From contig NZ_LT906457.1 of the NCBI RefSeq assembly GCF_900186965.1, positions 124,001-188,000 on the forward strand: a stretch of 64,000 nt of DNA, read 5' to 3'. Positions within the stretch are counted from its first letter, which is position 1. Every line of letters starts with the position of its first letter. Under the pieces are notes generated by a model. The model was not told the origin of the DNA. It saw only the letters and a list, made by a program, of their open reading frames with translations, and did not search any database. A program made the translations under genes and the position numbers. Shown piece after piece: positions 10,518-19,372 of this stretch. Origin of the DNA: Legionella spiritensis (GTDB lineage: Bacteria > Pseudomonadota > Gammaproteobacteria > Legionellales > Legionellaceae).

Positions 10518-11744
10518 TCAGGGTGCGCGTTGCAGCAGCATCACCGCATTGGCGCCACCAAAGGCGAAATGTTGCGACAAGGCAATATCTACGCGCTGTT
10601 TGCGGGCATGATTGGCTATGTAATCCAGATCGCAGGCGGGATCCGGATTGTGTAAATTAATGGTGGGCAACAGAATATCGTTTTTAAGACTTAATATGGT
10701 CGCAACAATTTCCATGGCTCCGGCGGCACCGATGGCGTGTCCGGTCATGGCTTTCTGGGCCGTAACCGGGATTTCGTAGGCGCGTTTACCAAAAACCGTT
10801 TTGATGGTTTCCGTCTCGATGATATCGTTGAGCACAGTTCCTGTGCCGTGGGCGTTAATGTATTGGATGTCGCCCGTACCAAGTCTGGCGTCGTCCAGAG
10901 CGGTGTTGACCGCTTGAATTTGTCCCTGGCTGCTGGGTGCCGTGACATGATACGCGTCGCAACTTGCTCCAAATCCGACGATTTCAGCCAAAATGTTGGC
11001 TCCCCTTGCCCTGGCATGTTGTAATTCTTCCAGAATTAATATCGCGGCGCCATCGGCCATAACCATGCCGTCACGATTTTTATCAAAAGGACGGCAGGAT
11101 TGTTCCGGCTGTTCATTATTGGTCGACATAACCCGCAGCTTGCACCAGGCGGCCATCAGAGATTCCCAGAGGAGGGATTCGGTGCCGCCGCATACCGCAA
11201 CGGACAGGCGTCCCTGGGCAATCTGTTGATAGGCGTTGCCTATGGCTTCCGCAGAGGAAACGCAGGCGTTGGAAACCGTGGAGTTGGGGCCTCTCAAGCC
11301 AAAGGCAATGGCGATGTGATTGGCAACCGAATTGGGCATACCGCGAATGACGCTTAACGCGGGTATTTTTTTCCAGCTTTCAAGGAAGAACGATTTGTAG
11401 GCAGACTCCAGTTCCGGCGTCCCTCCCAGACTTGTGCCTATAAAGGTTCCGCCGTGCAACAGATCCGCAGGTTCCAGACCCGACCGTTCTATAGCATGGT
11501 GACAGCAATACAGGGCATATTGGGTCGCGCGGGGATAACGTCTGCTTTTGTTAAATTCCGGCAAATGATCAAGGGAAAAATCCCTGATTTCCCCCGCAAT
11601 TCGGGTGGGGTAAGGGGTTGCGTCATAATTTTCTATATGTTTAATTCCGCATTGTCCTGCTACGGCTGCCTGCCAGAAGGCTTCAAGACTGCAACCGATG
11701 GAGGATACAATCTCCATGCCGGTGATGACTACTCTTTTTTTCAT
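10518..11744 (-). CDS. Beta-ketoacyl-ACP synthase, FabF-like
   Basis: A 408-residue KAS I/II condensing enzyme that elongates acyl-ACP with malonyl-ACP. The Cys-His-His triad is visible in NACVSSAEAIG, INAHGTGT and MTGHAIGAAGAM, and the N-terminal MKKRVVITGMEIVSSIG matches the family. It is not in an acpP-fabF cluster, so it is probably the extra FabF-type paralogue that Legionella keeps next to lpxD. A role in supplying unusual acyl chains for lipid A is an inference from this neighbourhood. The gap to lpxD is about 100 bp. Confidence 0.93.
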   Translation of the reverse strand: MKKRVVITGMEIVSSIGCSLEAFWQAAVAGQCGIKHIENYDATPYPTRIAGEIRDFSLDHLPEFNKSRRYPRATQYALYCCHHAIERSGLEPADLLHGGTFIGTSLGGTPELESAYKSFFLESWKKIPALSVIRGMPNSVANHIAIAFGLRGPNSTVSNACVSSAEAIGNAYQQIAQGRLSVAVCGGTESLLWESLMAAWCKLRVMSTNNEQPEQSCRPFDKNRDGMVMADGAAILILEELQHARARGANILAEIVGFGASCDAYHVTAPSSQGQIQAVNTALDDARLGTGDIQYINAHGTGTVLNDIIETETIKTVFGKRAYEIPVTAQKAMTGHAIGAAGAMEIVATILSLKNDILLPTINLHNPDPACDLDYIANHARKQRVDIALSQHFAFGGANAVMLLQRAP

Positions 11745-11874
11745 TCCTTACCCTTCGCGCTTTCCATAAGCGATAAAAAGCAATACTAATGGGATGCAAG
11801 AAAATCTGTCAAGCCGAATTATGACTTTACCGGGAAAAAGCGACGGTCTTGTCAGCTACGGCTTATTTTTCACC

Positions 11875-12771
11875 TCAGGTGAGGTTGCTATTCATTTTTC
11901 TTGCCGCAAGCATCTTTTGCAGCTGGGCGACAGGAATATACCAGTAATCGCGTTCAAGCACTATTTTGAAACCGTGTCGTAAATAGAGATCCAGTGCATG
12001 ACGATTGCTGGTTTCAACGTCCAGGGCAATTTTGGCTTTACCCTGGGTTAACGCCTGATTGATACAGAAAGAAAGAAGTTCGCTGCCTAATCCTTGACCC
12101 TGAAATTCCGGTAAAATGGCAATGTCGGAGAAAAAAGCAAGGTTCTCTTGCCAGTGAATATGTGCCTTCCCGACTGGTTTGTTCTGGTGCAGTGCGATGA
12201 ACAGGGAATAGTTGTTGTCATTCAGCAAGTTGTAAAAATGAGGGGGCATGCTGGAAAAGCTGTCCTGAAAACAGGCTTTGTCAATGGTGGCCAGAGTGTC
12301 GACGTCTTCTTCCGTCGCTTTGCGTATGACAAGTTTGGGGTTGTTTCTGAGAATGGGGTCGTAACCCTCCCGTTGCATGTGGTATTCCGTTTGCTGGTAA
12401 CTGAATCCCAGATTGGGCAGCCAGTGATCATGCAGGGCGGTTGGGGTGGAAAAAACCATAATATCCAGATTTTTGGCAATCACCAGAGGCAGTATGGTTT
12501 CCACCAATTGCGTCGCTATCCCTTGCCGGCGATGGGTTGGTGCGACCATAACGCTTATTTCACACGCGTTGGTATAAAAAAAATAAGCGCCAAGAAAGGC
12601 AATCAGTTTGTCATTCTGGTAAAAAAAGACGTTACTTTCAGCGTCTCGTTTATGGATTAATATATGACGGTACAAAGCCGGTAAGCCGCCGTCGTTTTTT
12701 TTACAGAGTTCGGCCAGTTCGTCAAGGGCTTGCAACTGTGATTCGGTGACTTGGCGATTACAGATTAACAT
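11875..12771 (-). CDS. vipF: Tandem GNAT acetyltransferase, VipF-like Dot/Icm effector
   Basis: A 298-residue protein with two GNAT domains. The first (about residues 1-140) has the acetyl-CoA loop RRQGIATQLVE; the second (about 150-285) has QGQGLGSELLSF. In L. pneumophila, VipF is a tandem-GNAT protein translocated by Dot/Icm that acetylates host targets and is encoded next to a fabF-like gene, the same arrangement as here. Domain layout and position together support orthology. Without the neighbour it could equally be called an ordinary double-GNAT enzyme. The start at 12771 gives the expected N-terminus of the first domain. Confidence 0.78.
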   Translation of the reverse strand: MLICNRQVTESQLQALDELAELCKKNDGGLPALYRHILIHKRDAESNVFFYQNDKLIAFLGAYFFYTNACEISVMVAPTHRRQGIATQLVETILPLVIAKNLDIMVFSTPTALHDHWLPNLGFSYQQTEYHMQREGYDPILRNNPKLVIRKATEEDVDTLATIDKACFQDSFSSMPPHFYNLLNDNNYSLFIALHQNKPVGKAHIHWQENLAFFSDIAILPEFQGQGLGSELLSFCINQALTQGKAKIALDVETSNRHALDLYLRHGFKIVLERDYWYIPVAQLQKMLAARKMNSNLT

Positions 12772-12812
12772 GATAGCTCTTATGAAAATAATTTAATTAT
12801 TGCACAAAATTT

Positions 12813-14102
12813 TTATTTTTTGCCATATACTTTGTCATTAACAGGTTTTTTACTGTTATATGATATCGTATTTCTTTCCGAAGCAGGCAATTTCGTTTCG
12901 GCACGTTCATGGATCAGTTTTTTCCAATACGGTTGCATGTCAGGTTCAACGCCATAATGCTTTTTTAAAGCAAGCAAGGTACTCCAGCCCCACCAGTTGT
13001 CCGTCCAGCTTTGGTCATGAGGATTGGTGATATCCTTTCTCCGCATCAGTTTTTTTCTTTTCTGATCCCAGTAAAACAAGGCCGAGATCGCCTCTTTTGC
13101 TTCCGGGCCGTATTCATCAGCCTGGGGGATATCGCCTGAATTATCGGTTGCCGGTGCGGAGTAACCCTGGTAGTAAGCGGTAAAAATGTCATCGACGGAA
13201 TGTTGCAGGGCATTGGCCAGTTGTTGCCGATTTTCTTTATTGGCCGAATTGAAATAGGAGAAATCCCCGAATACCGACCAGTGATGACCATGGCCGTTAT
13301 GAACGCGGATGCCTTGCTCGTTTTCTTCGTTATGCATGTAGTTAGCGAGAAGAGAACCAACGACTTCAGGAGTAATTTGTTCCTGTAGTTCTCTTCGCGG
13401 AGTGCGCAAGTGCCCTGCGGCAAATAAATCGGATAAATAATGACAGGCCAGCGCATCAAGCGCGTAAGCCTGTTCCAGATCGCCCCGCTTACCGCTGTGA
13501 TGCGCTCTTATTGCCTGCTCAATGGCTAACTGATGGCCGGTGATATAAGCTATTTCAGCAAAGGGTGAAAAATGATCGTAGTTTTTCATGGCGAGTTTTA
13601 AATAACGTCCCGGTACCAGCCACCAGCCGGAACTGGTACAACCGCCACCGGTAATACAATTAATCTGACGCCCCACTTCATTGCCAATGCGCCGGTAAAC
13701 CTCTTCCGGTGATTCCCCGGCTTTCCTTGCGTCTTCGATAGTTTTTAATTCATTCGCTATCACCTGATTCAACTGGATTGCCTCAGTAACGGCACTTTTT
13801 TCTTCGGCCAGAGTGGCGAAGGCGGCGAGAAAACGCTGACGCCGTGCCGTTTGATTTTTTCCAAGCGCGACCGGTTTGCCCACTACGCCAAAGAGATCAC
13901 CCAAGCTGATGATATGTCCATAAGTCACGGCCAGCCCGTTATTTAAATGCAGCAAGGTGTTTTTCTCCCCGGGTGTCTGGGGATCAAATTTCAGCAGCAC
14001 TTGCTGTCCCGCAGCCAGGTGCTCGGAAAGGGCGAAACTCTGATCCGCGTACGCCGGGATAGTTGCGTTAATCAGTAAAACAAGCAGCCAGAAAAGTTTC
14101 AT
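12813..14102 (-). CDS. Secreted zinc-dependent phospholipase C-like protein
   Basis: The 429-residue product begins with a signal peptide (MKLFWLLVLLINATIPAYA) and contains the segment ALDALACHYLSDLFAAGH, an H-x3-D-x5-H arrangement like the zinc-ligand helix of the zinc phospholipase C fold, plus further histidines in HNGHGHHWSVFGD. Legionella encodes several such phospholipases C (PlcA, PlcB and the effector PlcC/CegC1) that cleave phosphatidylcholine-type lipids and are exported by type II or Dot/Icm secretion. I cannot say which paralogue this is. A signal peptide favours type II secretion. The upstream vipF-like gene is also effector-related. Confidence 0.78.
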   Translation of the reverse strand: MKLFWLLVLLINATIPAYADQSFALSEHLAAGQQVLLKFDPQTPGEKNTLLHLNNGLAVTYGHIISLGDLFGVVGKPVALGKNQTARRQRFLAAFATLAEEKSAVTEAIQLNQVIANELKTIEDARKAGESPEEVYRRIGNEVGRQINCITGGGCTSSGWWLVPGRYLKLAMKNYDHFSPFAEIAYITGHQLAIEQAIRAHHSGKRGDLEQAYALDALACHYLSDLFAAGHLRTPRRELQEQITPEVVGSLLANYMHNEENEQGIRVHNGHGHHWSVFGDFSYFNSANKENRQQLANALQHSVDDIFTAYYQGYSAPATDNSGDIPQADEYGPEAKEAISALFYWDQKRKKLMRRKDITNPHDQSWTDNWWGWSTLLALKKHYGVEPDMQPYWKKLIHERAETKLPASERNTISYNSKKPVNDKVYGKK

Positions 14103-14143
14103 AGCATCACCCTGCCGGAAAAAATTTGCTTTAAAAACGCGCC

Positions 14144-14911
14144 CTAGTCAAAGGAATCATCATTCGCGCAATGGTTGTTTTGCGGTTTATTTTTTTTGAC
14201 CCATCGTTTGTAGGCTATCGGTAACAAGGACAGTAAAGCCAGGCCAAGGAGAGGCAGTAAAATAACCGGTTTGAAAATAATGGCGAGATTAGGCGTCTGG
14301 CCACTGGCAAAAATGGCGTTTAAGCCATTGCCAATAGAGACATAAACAAATGTGCCCGGAATAATGCCGATCAGCGTGGCTGTAATGAACAGACGGGCAG
14401 GGACGTTGAGCAAGGCCGGAACGATATTCACCAGCCAGAAAGGAAAAACTGGAATAAGGCGCAGTACCAGCAGATAATGGAAAGCGTCTTGCTGAAACCC
14501 GTCCCGCATCGCAGCCAGCCGTCCGGCCGTTTTTTTAGTCATCCAGTCAGCCAGGGCCAGACGCACAGCCAGATACAACAGTGTTGCCCCCAGTGTCGCA
14601 CTCAATACGACATAAACGGTGCCCCCCAACGGCCCGAACAGAAATCCGCCTGCCAGCGTCAGAAAAACCGCTCCGGGAATCGATACGGCCACCGCCACGA
14701 TATAAACAAGGCAAAACAGGAGTGCGACCTGAACGTAATGGTCATTGGTCCACTGCTCCAACGCCTGGTGGTGTTGTTGCAGGGACTTGAAGCTTAAATA
14801 ATTCTGCAGGCCGAAACTAAAAAAAAGAACAAGCAGCAAAAGCAGCAGAATTAACGGGATAAAGCGTCGTATGAATGCGTTAATTTTCGAAGAGGTAGAG
14901 ATATTGTCCAT
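14144..14911 (-). CDS. TVP38/TMEM64 (DedA-like) membrane protein
   Basis: A 255-residue inner-membrane protein with about six hydrophobic segments and the VTT/SNARE-associated domain: [19 protein letters not shown] followed by a glycine- and alanine-rich helix and a conserved Arg ([12 protein letters not shown]). Related DedA and TMEM41/64 proteins are implicated in lipid scrambling and membrane homeostasis; the role here is not known. The ATG overlaps the msrB 3' end by 32 bp, preceded by AAGAAGG, so translation is probably coupled to msrB. Confidence 0.85.
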   Translation of the reverse strand: MDNISTSSKINAFIRRFIPLILLLLLLVLFFSFGLQNYLSFKSLQQHHQALEQWTNDHYVQVALLFCLVYIVAVAVSIPGAVFLTLAGGFLFGPLGGTVYVVLSATLGATLLYLAVRLALADWMTKKTAGRLAAMRDGFQQDAFHYLLVLRLIPVFPFWLVNIVPALLNVPARLFITATLIGIIPGTFVYVSIGNGLNAIFASGQTPNLAIIFKPVILLPLLGLALLSLLPIAYKRWVKKNKPQNNHCANDDSFD

Positions 14912-15392
14912 AACCTTCTTTTTCCATGTCTTTTTTAGGAATGAAACGCATCGCGGCCGAATTCATGCAATAACGCAAACCGGTTGGTTTCGGTCCGTCA
15001 TGAAAAACATGGCCAAGATGGGAGTCGCCGTATTTGGAGCGAACCTCGGTGCGAACAAAAAACAACCATGTCCGGTCTTTTTTCTGGACAATGAATTGCG
15101 GATCGACAGGCTTGGTAAAACTGGGCCAACCGGTACCGGAAACGAATTTATCCGTTGAACTGAACAAGGGTTCGCCCGATACGATATCGACGTAAATGCC
15201 TTCTTTCTTGTTATTCCAGTAGGTATTTTCAAAAGGCTTTTCAGTGGCTGATTTCTGAGTAACCTGATATTGCAGGGGGGTTAATTCCTTCAATCTCTTT
15301 GCCTTGTCAAAGTCAGGCACATACTCTGCCATCAGTTGGCCGGCAAGCAGAAATACAGCCAGTCCTGTTAATATCCGTTTAGTTTTTCGCAT
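14880..15392 (-). CDS. msrB: Exported peptide methionine (R)-S-oxide reductase
   Basis: MsrB reduces the R form of methionine sulfoxide in damaged proteins. The 170-residue precursor has a signal peptide (cut near QLMA) and a complete MsrB domain: [32 protein letters not shown] and the catalytic cysteine in [12 protein letters not shown]. The usual zinc CxxC pairs are absent, so this is the zinc-free subtype. It overlaps msrA by 14 bp upstream and the TVP38 gene by 32 bp downstream. The envelope location suggests repair of periplasmic or surface proteins after host oxidative attack (inference). Confidence 0.93.
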   Translation of the reverse strand: MRKTKRILTGLAVFLLAGQLMAEYVPDFDKAKRLKELTPLQYQVTQKSATEKPFENTYWNNKKEGIYVDIVSGEPLFSSTDKFVSGTGWPSFTKPVDPQFIVQKKDRTWLFFVRTEVRSKYGDSHLGHVFHDGPKPTGLRYCMNSAAMRFIPKKDMEKEGYGQYLYLFEN

Positions 15393-15951
15393 GGCTCCAC
15401 ACCTCTTTCACACGTTGATCCCGGCCGCAACGGTAACGATAATATTTGTAGCGCAAGGGATTTTTCTGATAATAATTCTGATGATACCCTTCTGCGGCAT
15501 AAAACCGGGTAGAGGGAACCACCTCCGTGTAAACCTGTTTAAATTGTTTTTCCAGCGATTTTCTAGCCGCGAGGGCGATTTTCTTTTGTTGATCATTGAG
15601 GTAAAAAATAGCGCTTCGGTACTGATGGCCATGATCGCAAAACTGGGCGTCCTTTACGGTCGGGTCAATGTGATGAACGAAATAATCGACTAATTGACGA
15701 TAACTGACCTGATCCGGATTATAAATGACTTTGACCGACTCGGCGTATGCCGTGCCGCCTGCGGAAACCTGGGAATAGGTCGGATTTTCAGTAGAGCCGC
15801 CATCAAAGCCTGATATGGTTGCCAAAACACCCTTGACCTTGTCAAAGTCGGCTTCCACGCACCAGAAACATCCTCCGGCAAAAATAGCTTGTGCCGTTTT
15901 GGCAAAAGCGGTGTTGGTAACGAGCAGAAAGCAGAGTAAAAGCCTGTACAT
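15379..15951 (-). CDS. msrA: Exported peptide methionine (S)-S-oxide reductase
   Basis: The start at 15951 ([17 protein letters not shown]) gives a clean signal peptide; an in-frame upstream ATG adds ten residues that spoil it. The mature enzyme begins almost directly with the active-site motif [15 protein letters not shown] and keeps the [23 protein letters not shown]-like and [11 protein letters not shown] segments. A C-terminal Cys (YRYRCGRDQ) may act in resolution. Together with msrB it forms a two-enzyme envelope repair set covering both sulfoxide stereoisomers. Confidence 0.92.
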   Translation of the reverse strand: MYRLLLCFLLVTNTAFAKTAQAIFAGGCFWCVEADFDKVKGVLATISGFDGGSTENPTYSQVSAGGTAYAESVKVIYNPDQVSYRQLVDYFVHHIDPTVKDAQFCDHGHQYRSAIFYLNDQQKKIALAARKSLEKQFKQVYTEVVPSTRFYAAEGYHQNYYQKNPLRYKYYRYRCGRDQRVKEVWSHAKN

Positions 15952-15998
15952 AATAGTTCTCGTTGATATATAAAACATCATAGCATAATCCGTTTGAT

Positions 15999-16601
15999 TC
16001 AGTTATTACGTAACCATAATTCAGCCCGAACGAATTGTCGAATCCGGATCAGGGCCGTTATACAGACCAGAACGGTAAATACGATCGCCAGCATGTTGAA
16101 GTAATCCGGTAACAGTACCATGGCGATAAAGAAACAGAACGCTTCCGCCCTCTCCATCAGTCCCGGGCTGTAATGAAAGCTTTTATGAGAATCGTTTTGG
16201 GTAAAAATACCGACAACCAGAAAACTGGTAATACAGAGCAGGATACTGCCAAGCATGAGAATCACAGTCAACGCCCTTTCCTGGGGGTTCAGAAGATAAA
16301 ACGTAAAAAGGACGGTAAACTCGACGAATCTGTCCATCATGATATCCAGCACGGAGCCGATGGAGGACGGGTTGTTTTGATGACGGGCAAGCGAACCGTC
16401 CAGAGTATCGCAATAGCCGGAAGCCAGCAGAAGCGCAATGGCCAGGATCGTATATCCCATCAGCAAGGCCGGTATGAACAATAGTCCCAGAACACCGGAT
16501 AACAGGGTAATGTGTACAGGTGAAAACAATCGATCTATTTTGTTTACCAGAGGATCAACCAGAAATTTTTGATAATGGTGGCGCAGAGACTGTTCAAGCA
16601 T
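15999..16601 (-). CDS. CDP-alcohol phosphatidyltransferase family protein
   Basis: The full CDP-alcohol motif DxxDGxxARx8GxxxDxxxD is present at about residues 67-89 (reads DTLDGSLARHQ...GSVLDIMMD). These membrane enzymes join a CDP-activated lipid or alcohol to another alcohol in phospholipid synthesis. I place the start at 16601 (MLEQSLRHHYQKFLVDPLV), giving 201 residues with about five helices. A longer in-frame ORF begins inside a MITE and codes for repeat DNA, so it is not used. The acceptor (glycerol phosphate, inositol, other) cannot be told; the gene is separate from pgsA- or pssA-type clusters. Confidence 0.85.
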   Translation of the reverse strand: MLEQSLRHHYQKFLVDPLVNKIDRLFSPVHITLLSGVLGLLFIPALLMGYTILAIALLLASGYCDTLDGSLARHQNNPSSIGSVLDIMMDRFVEFTVLFTFYLLNPQERALTVILMLGSILLCITSFLVVGIFTQNDSHKSFHYSPGLMERAEAFCFFIAMVLLPDYFNMLAIVFTVLVCITALIRIRQFVRAELWLRNN

Positions 16602-16657
16602 TTGCTGTTCCTTGCTACAGTTAATGACTTTGCAATAATGAGTATCACGACTACCAG

Positions 16658-16776
16658 CTAGTACTGTTTCCATTTGGTTTTGACAGGTAGCATTGCACAA
16701 AGTGCGCCGTTTCTTGTCATTCCCGCCTGCGCGGGAATGACAGGCGCCTGTCAAAACCAAATGGAAGTGGTACTAG
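16658..16776. mobile_element. MITE-like element with CTAG ends and internal palindrome
   Basis: A 119-bp element bounded by CTAG on both sides. Imperfect terminal inverted repeats of about 30 bp (16658-16687 and 16747-16776) share CCATTTGGTTTTGACAGG and its complement. In the middle lies a perfect 11-bp-arm palindrome (16716-16741, arms GTCATTCCCGC). No coding capacity. CTAG fits the YTAR target duplicated by IS5-group elements. It sits between the CDP-alcohol transferase gene and the NCS2 permease gene. Related ends occur at 48692-48889 and as solo ends near 6654 and 19332. Confidence 0.75.
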
Positions 16777-16861
16777 CTTATACGGATAAGACTCAATAAG
16801 GAATATATGACCGGAGCATCCATGTGGTTGCGACAGGATTTGCGTTCAGGTTTATCGGACA

Positions 16862-18142
16862 TTAACCGAGCCAGAAGAACAACAAAAAAATCAGACTTAA
16901 AACAAGAAGCAACGGATGAGGGCGCTGGCGTGCAACCAGTTTCAGGAACGTGAAGAGAATGATGCCTCCTCCTATGCCATCGGCAATGGACGACGTAAAA
17001 GGGATCATCATGATGGTGATAAGGCAGGGCGCCGTTTCGCTGATGTCGGTTAATTCCAGATTAGCCAGATGTTTCATCATACAACAGGCGACATACAGAA
17101 GCGCCGGACCAACGGCGTAGCCCGGTATCATCTGCGCAAGAGGAAAGAAAAACAGCATGCACAGAAAGCCGGCTGCAACGACCAATGCGGTTACGCCAGT
17201 ACGTCCTCCGGCCACAATACCGACGGCCGATTCGATGAACGGAGAGGTACTCGCAGAGCCTAAAAGTCCTGCCAAAGTGGAGGCTGCGGCGTCGGAAGAC
17301 AAACTTTTGCTGAATTGTTGCTGGTAATCCTCGCCCTGTTTTAAAACCGATTGATTCAATAAACCCATCAATGTGCCGGTCGCGTCAAACAAGGCAATGA
17401 GAAAAAAGGTGAAAATGGCTTTTATGCCGGTAACGGAGAATAATCCGGAAAAATCAAGCTTGAGAAAAGTTGCCGCCATGGATGGCGGCCAGGCCATGAC
17501 GCCTTGCCAGGTTGTGAGGCCAAACACAAGACTGAGGAGGCTGATACTTAAAATCCCCAGAATGATAGCTGCCGGTACGGCAAAATAATCAAAGACCAGA
17601 ATCAGTAGGAAGCCAAGGAAAAACAAGCCGTTTTGCAACGTCGTCATATCGCCCAGCCTCATAAAACCGTGCGCGTCCATGACGATGATCTGATTGTTTT
17701 TCAAGGCAATCAAGGCAATCAGCAGACTGATACCCACGAGGATTGCCACTTGCAGGTTGGGCGGGATGGCCTCAAGCAGCAAGCGCCTCAGCCTGGTCAG
17801 GGTCAGTAGAAAAAAAATCACGCCTGAAATAAAAACCATGGCCAGCGCGTGTTGCCAGTCAATGCCCATGCCCTGTACCAGGCTATAGGAAAAATAGATG
17901 TTAAGCGCCATACCCGGTGCGATAGCTATTGGCGCATTGGCCCACCATCCCGTTAAGGTGCAGGCAAAGGCGGTGACCAGGCACGTCGCGGTAAAAACAG
18001 CACCTTGATCCATACCTGCTTTATGGAGAATGGCCGGATTGATAAAAGCGATGTAGGCCATGGTCAGGAAAGTGGTCAGGCCGGCCAGTAATTCTGTTTT
18101 AAAGGACGTGTCAGGTGGAAAGTGCTTTTTAATACGATTCAT
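16862..18142 (-). CDS. NCS2 family purine permease (AzgA/PbuG-like)
   Basis: A 426-residue inner-membrane transporter with 12-14 hydrophobic segments, matching the AzgA/PbuG branch of NCS2 that imports adenine, guanine or hypoxanthine by proton symport. Family features are the N-terminal ELLAGLTTFLTMAYIAFINPAIL, the NAPIAIAPGMALNIYF segment (transmembrane helix 3), FFLIALFDATGTLMGL and the SASTSPFIESAVGIVAGGRTGVTALV motif. The likely substrate class is purine bases; the exact specificity is not readable. DUF155 lies 12 bp upstream on the same strand, so the two may share a transcript. Confidence 0.92.
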   Translation of the reverse strand: MNRIKKHFPPDTSFKTELLAGLTTFLTMAYIAFINPAILHKAGMDQGAVFTATCLVTAFACTLTGWWANAPIAIAPGMALNIYFSYSLVQGMGIDWQHALAMVFISGVIFFLLTLTRLRRLLLEAIPPNLQVAILVGISLLIALIALKNNQIIVMDAHGFMRLGDMTTLQNGLFFLGFLLILVFDYFAVPAAIILGILSISLLSLVFGLTTWQGVMAWPPSMAATFLKLDFSGLFSVTGIKAIFTFFLIALFDATGTLMGLLNQSVLKQGEDYQQQFSKSLSSDAAASTLAGLLGSASTSPFIESAVGIVAGGRTGVTALVVAAGFLCMLFFFPLAQMIPGYAVGPALLYVACCMMKHLANLELTDISETAPCLITIMMIPFTSSIADGIGGGIILFTFLKLVARQRPHPLLLVLSLIFLLFFWLG

Positions 18143-18154
18143 GAAATGCGGATT

Positions 18155-18961
18155 CTAAAAATGAATATTCAAAACACCGAAAATGATTTCAATGGCGATT
18201 AATACAATGATAATCACTTCCAGACTATGGGAATGACGGTTTTCCAGATAGCTGTTGAACATATCAAAAATTTCATTCAACGTATCCAGGCGGTGGTTAA
18301 TGGCGTTGACTCGTCGCTGGATATGCAGATAACGTTCCAGCATGGTGTAATATTCTTCCAGGGTAGGATGCTGCCAAAAATACTTGGGATGATATAGAAA
18401 ATTACTGATGAGGTTCATTTCGCTTTTGGCCCCCAGAATCTCACCAATCACCTGACGGATCTGATTGCGGGAAATAGGCATATGTCCCTTGCTCGACAGG
18501 CTGCGGATTAATGGCGTGTATTTTTCAATCAATGCTTCAATAATGGTTTCAAAATATTGCAGTTTTACCGATTGCGAAAAACCATAGGATAAACTGAGCT
18601 TTAATTCGTCGCTGTTTTCTTCAATAGTCAGGCAGTCAACATCAAAATAATCATGCGGCTCAATAGCGATTTTATCGCCGATACGGTAGATGAATTCATC
18701 CTGGACAAGAAAAGCCGTCGGTTTTTCAATAAACATTTTGATGGTGTCAAGATAGGTGTTGATTTGATGGCGTTTAATGCCCCAGGTTACAATCGTGCCG
18801 TTTTTAAAAATAAACAGGGTGTATTTTTTAGGATCGGTTGGACTGAGTTTTAAAACATCTCGTGATCGTATTGAAGAATAACCGGCTATCTTTGACTTGA
18901 AATGATTGTCCAGGCGGGTCAGATCGATGGCATTGGCAATACAATAACTCAAGCATTCCAT
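18155..18961 (-). CDS. DUF155 / RMND1-Sif2 family protein
   Basis: The 268-residue protein matches the DUF155 family (yeast Rmd8/Sif2, human RMND1, bacterial YagE-like). Visible are the N-terminal fold (LFIFKNGTIVTWGIKRHQ), a helical central part with AIEPHDYFDVDCLTI and LSYGFSQSVKLQYFE, and a single C-terminal transmembrane helix (VIIIVLIAIEIIFGVL). Such proteins are tail-anchored. RMND1 supports mitochondrial translation, but bacterial roles are unknown. The gene lies just upstream of the NCS2 permease gene and downstream of a REP-rich intergenic stretch. Confidence 0.8.
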   Translation of the reverse strand: MECLSYCIANAIDLTRLDNHFKSKIAGYSSIRSRDVLKLSPTDPKKYTLFIFKNGTIVTWGIKRHQINTYLDTIKMFIEKPTAFLVQDEFIYRIGDKIAIEPHDYFDVDCLTIEENSDELKLSLSYGFSQSVKLQYFETIIEALIEKYTPLIRSLSSKGHMPISRNQIRQVIGEILGAKSEMNLISNFLYHPKYFWQHPTLEEYYTMLERYLHIQRRVNAINHRLDTLNEIFDMFNSYLENRHSHSLEVIIIVLIAIEIIFGVLNIHF

Positions 18962-19073
18962 GGTTTAAATCGCCTCATTCACGGTCTCAATGGTTCTCAA
19001 TTATTCACATTTTCGCTTCACGTTGTGAGATGTCTACACACCTGTTCTCCCGGGACAATATTGGGACATCAAT

Positions 19074-19164
19074 CCCGCAATACGGCCGCAGGCCTTCTTG
19101 CGGGCTACGGCTCTTTTACAAAAAACATGTAGCCCGTCATGAAGGCGAAGCCGAAATGCGGGAT
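19074..19164. repeat. REP/BIME copy 1: two GTAG-headed hairpins
   Basis: Two imperfect hairpin modules. One, read on the complement, starts GTAGCCCG and is GC-rich around GGCCTGCGGCC; the other (from 19129) reads GTAGCCCGTCATGAAGGC. A GTAG tetranucleotide in front of a palindrome is the hallmark of RAYT-associated REP sequences. The modules are separated by about 20 bp. This copy and the next are part of a 146-bp tandem duplication. The other 18962-19372 sequence has no gene. Confidence 0.8.
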
Positions 19165-19219
19165 ATCGTTCATCTCCGGGTACTCACCTGTTCTTCTGGT
19201 ACAATATTGGACCATGAAA

Positions 19220-19310
19220 CCCGCAATACGGCCGCAGGCCTCCTTACGGGCTACGGTTCTTTTACAAAAAACATGTAGCCCGTCATGAAGGCGGAAGCGG
19301 AATGCGGGAT
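19220..19310. repeat. REP/BIME copy 2 (tandem duplicate)
   Basis: The same two GTAG-headed modules as the copy at 19074-19164, displaced by exactly 146 bp: CACCTGTTCT at 19039 and 19185, and GTAGCCCGTC at 19129 and 19275. Several base differences show the duplication is not recent. A solo MITE end (19332-19351) follows directly. Confidence 0.8.
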
Positions 19311-19372
19311 CACGTTTGTAAAAAAATAGTGCCAAATGAAAACGGTACTAGTATAACCGACTTCAGGACAGA

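Noticed and set aside
16602..16760. N-terminal extension of the CDP-alcohol transferase reading through repeat DNA
   Set aside because: It encodes the MITE and its palindrome; the family domain fits from 16601.
16807..16953. Short plus-strand ORF starting MTGASMWLRQDLRSG, which recalls the photolyase N-terminus
   Set aside because: Only about ten residues resemble the photolyase start and the rest is antisense to the NCS2 permease gene, so chance similarity is more likely than a pseudogene.
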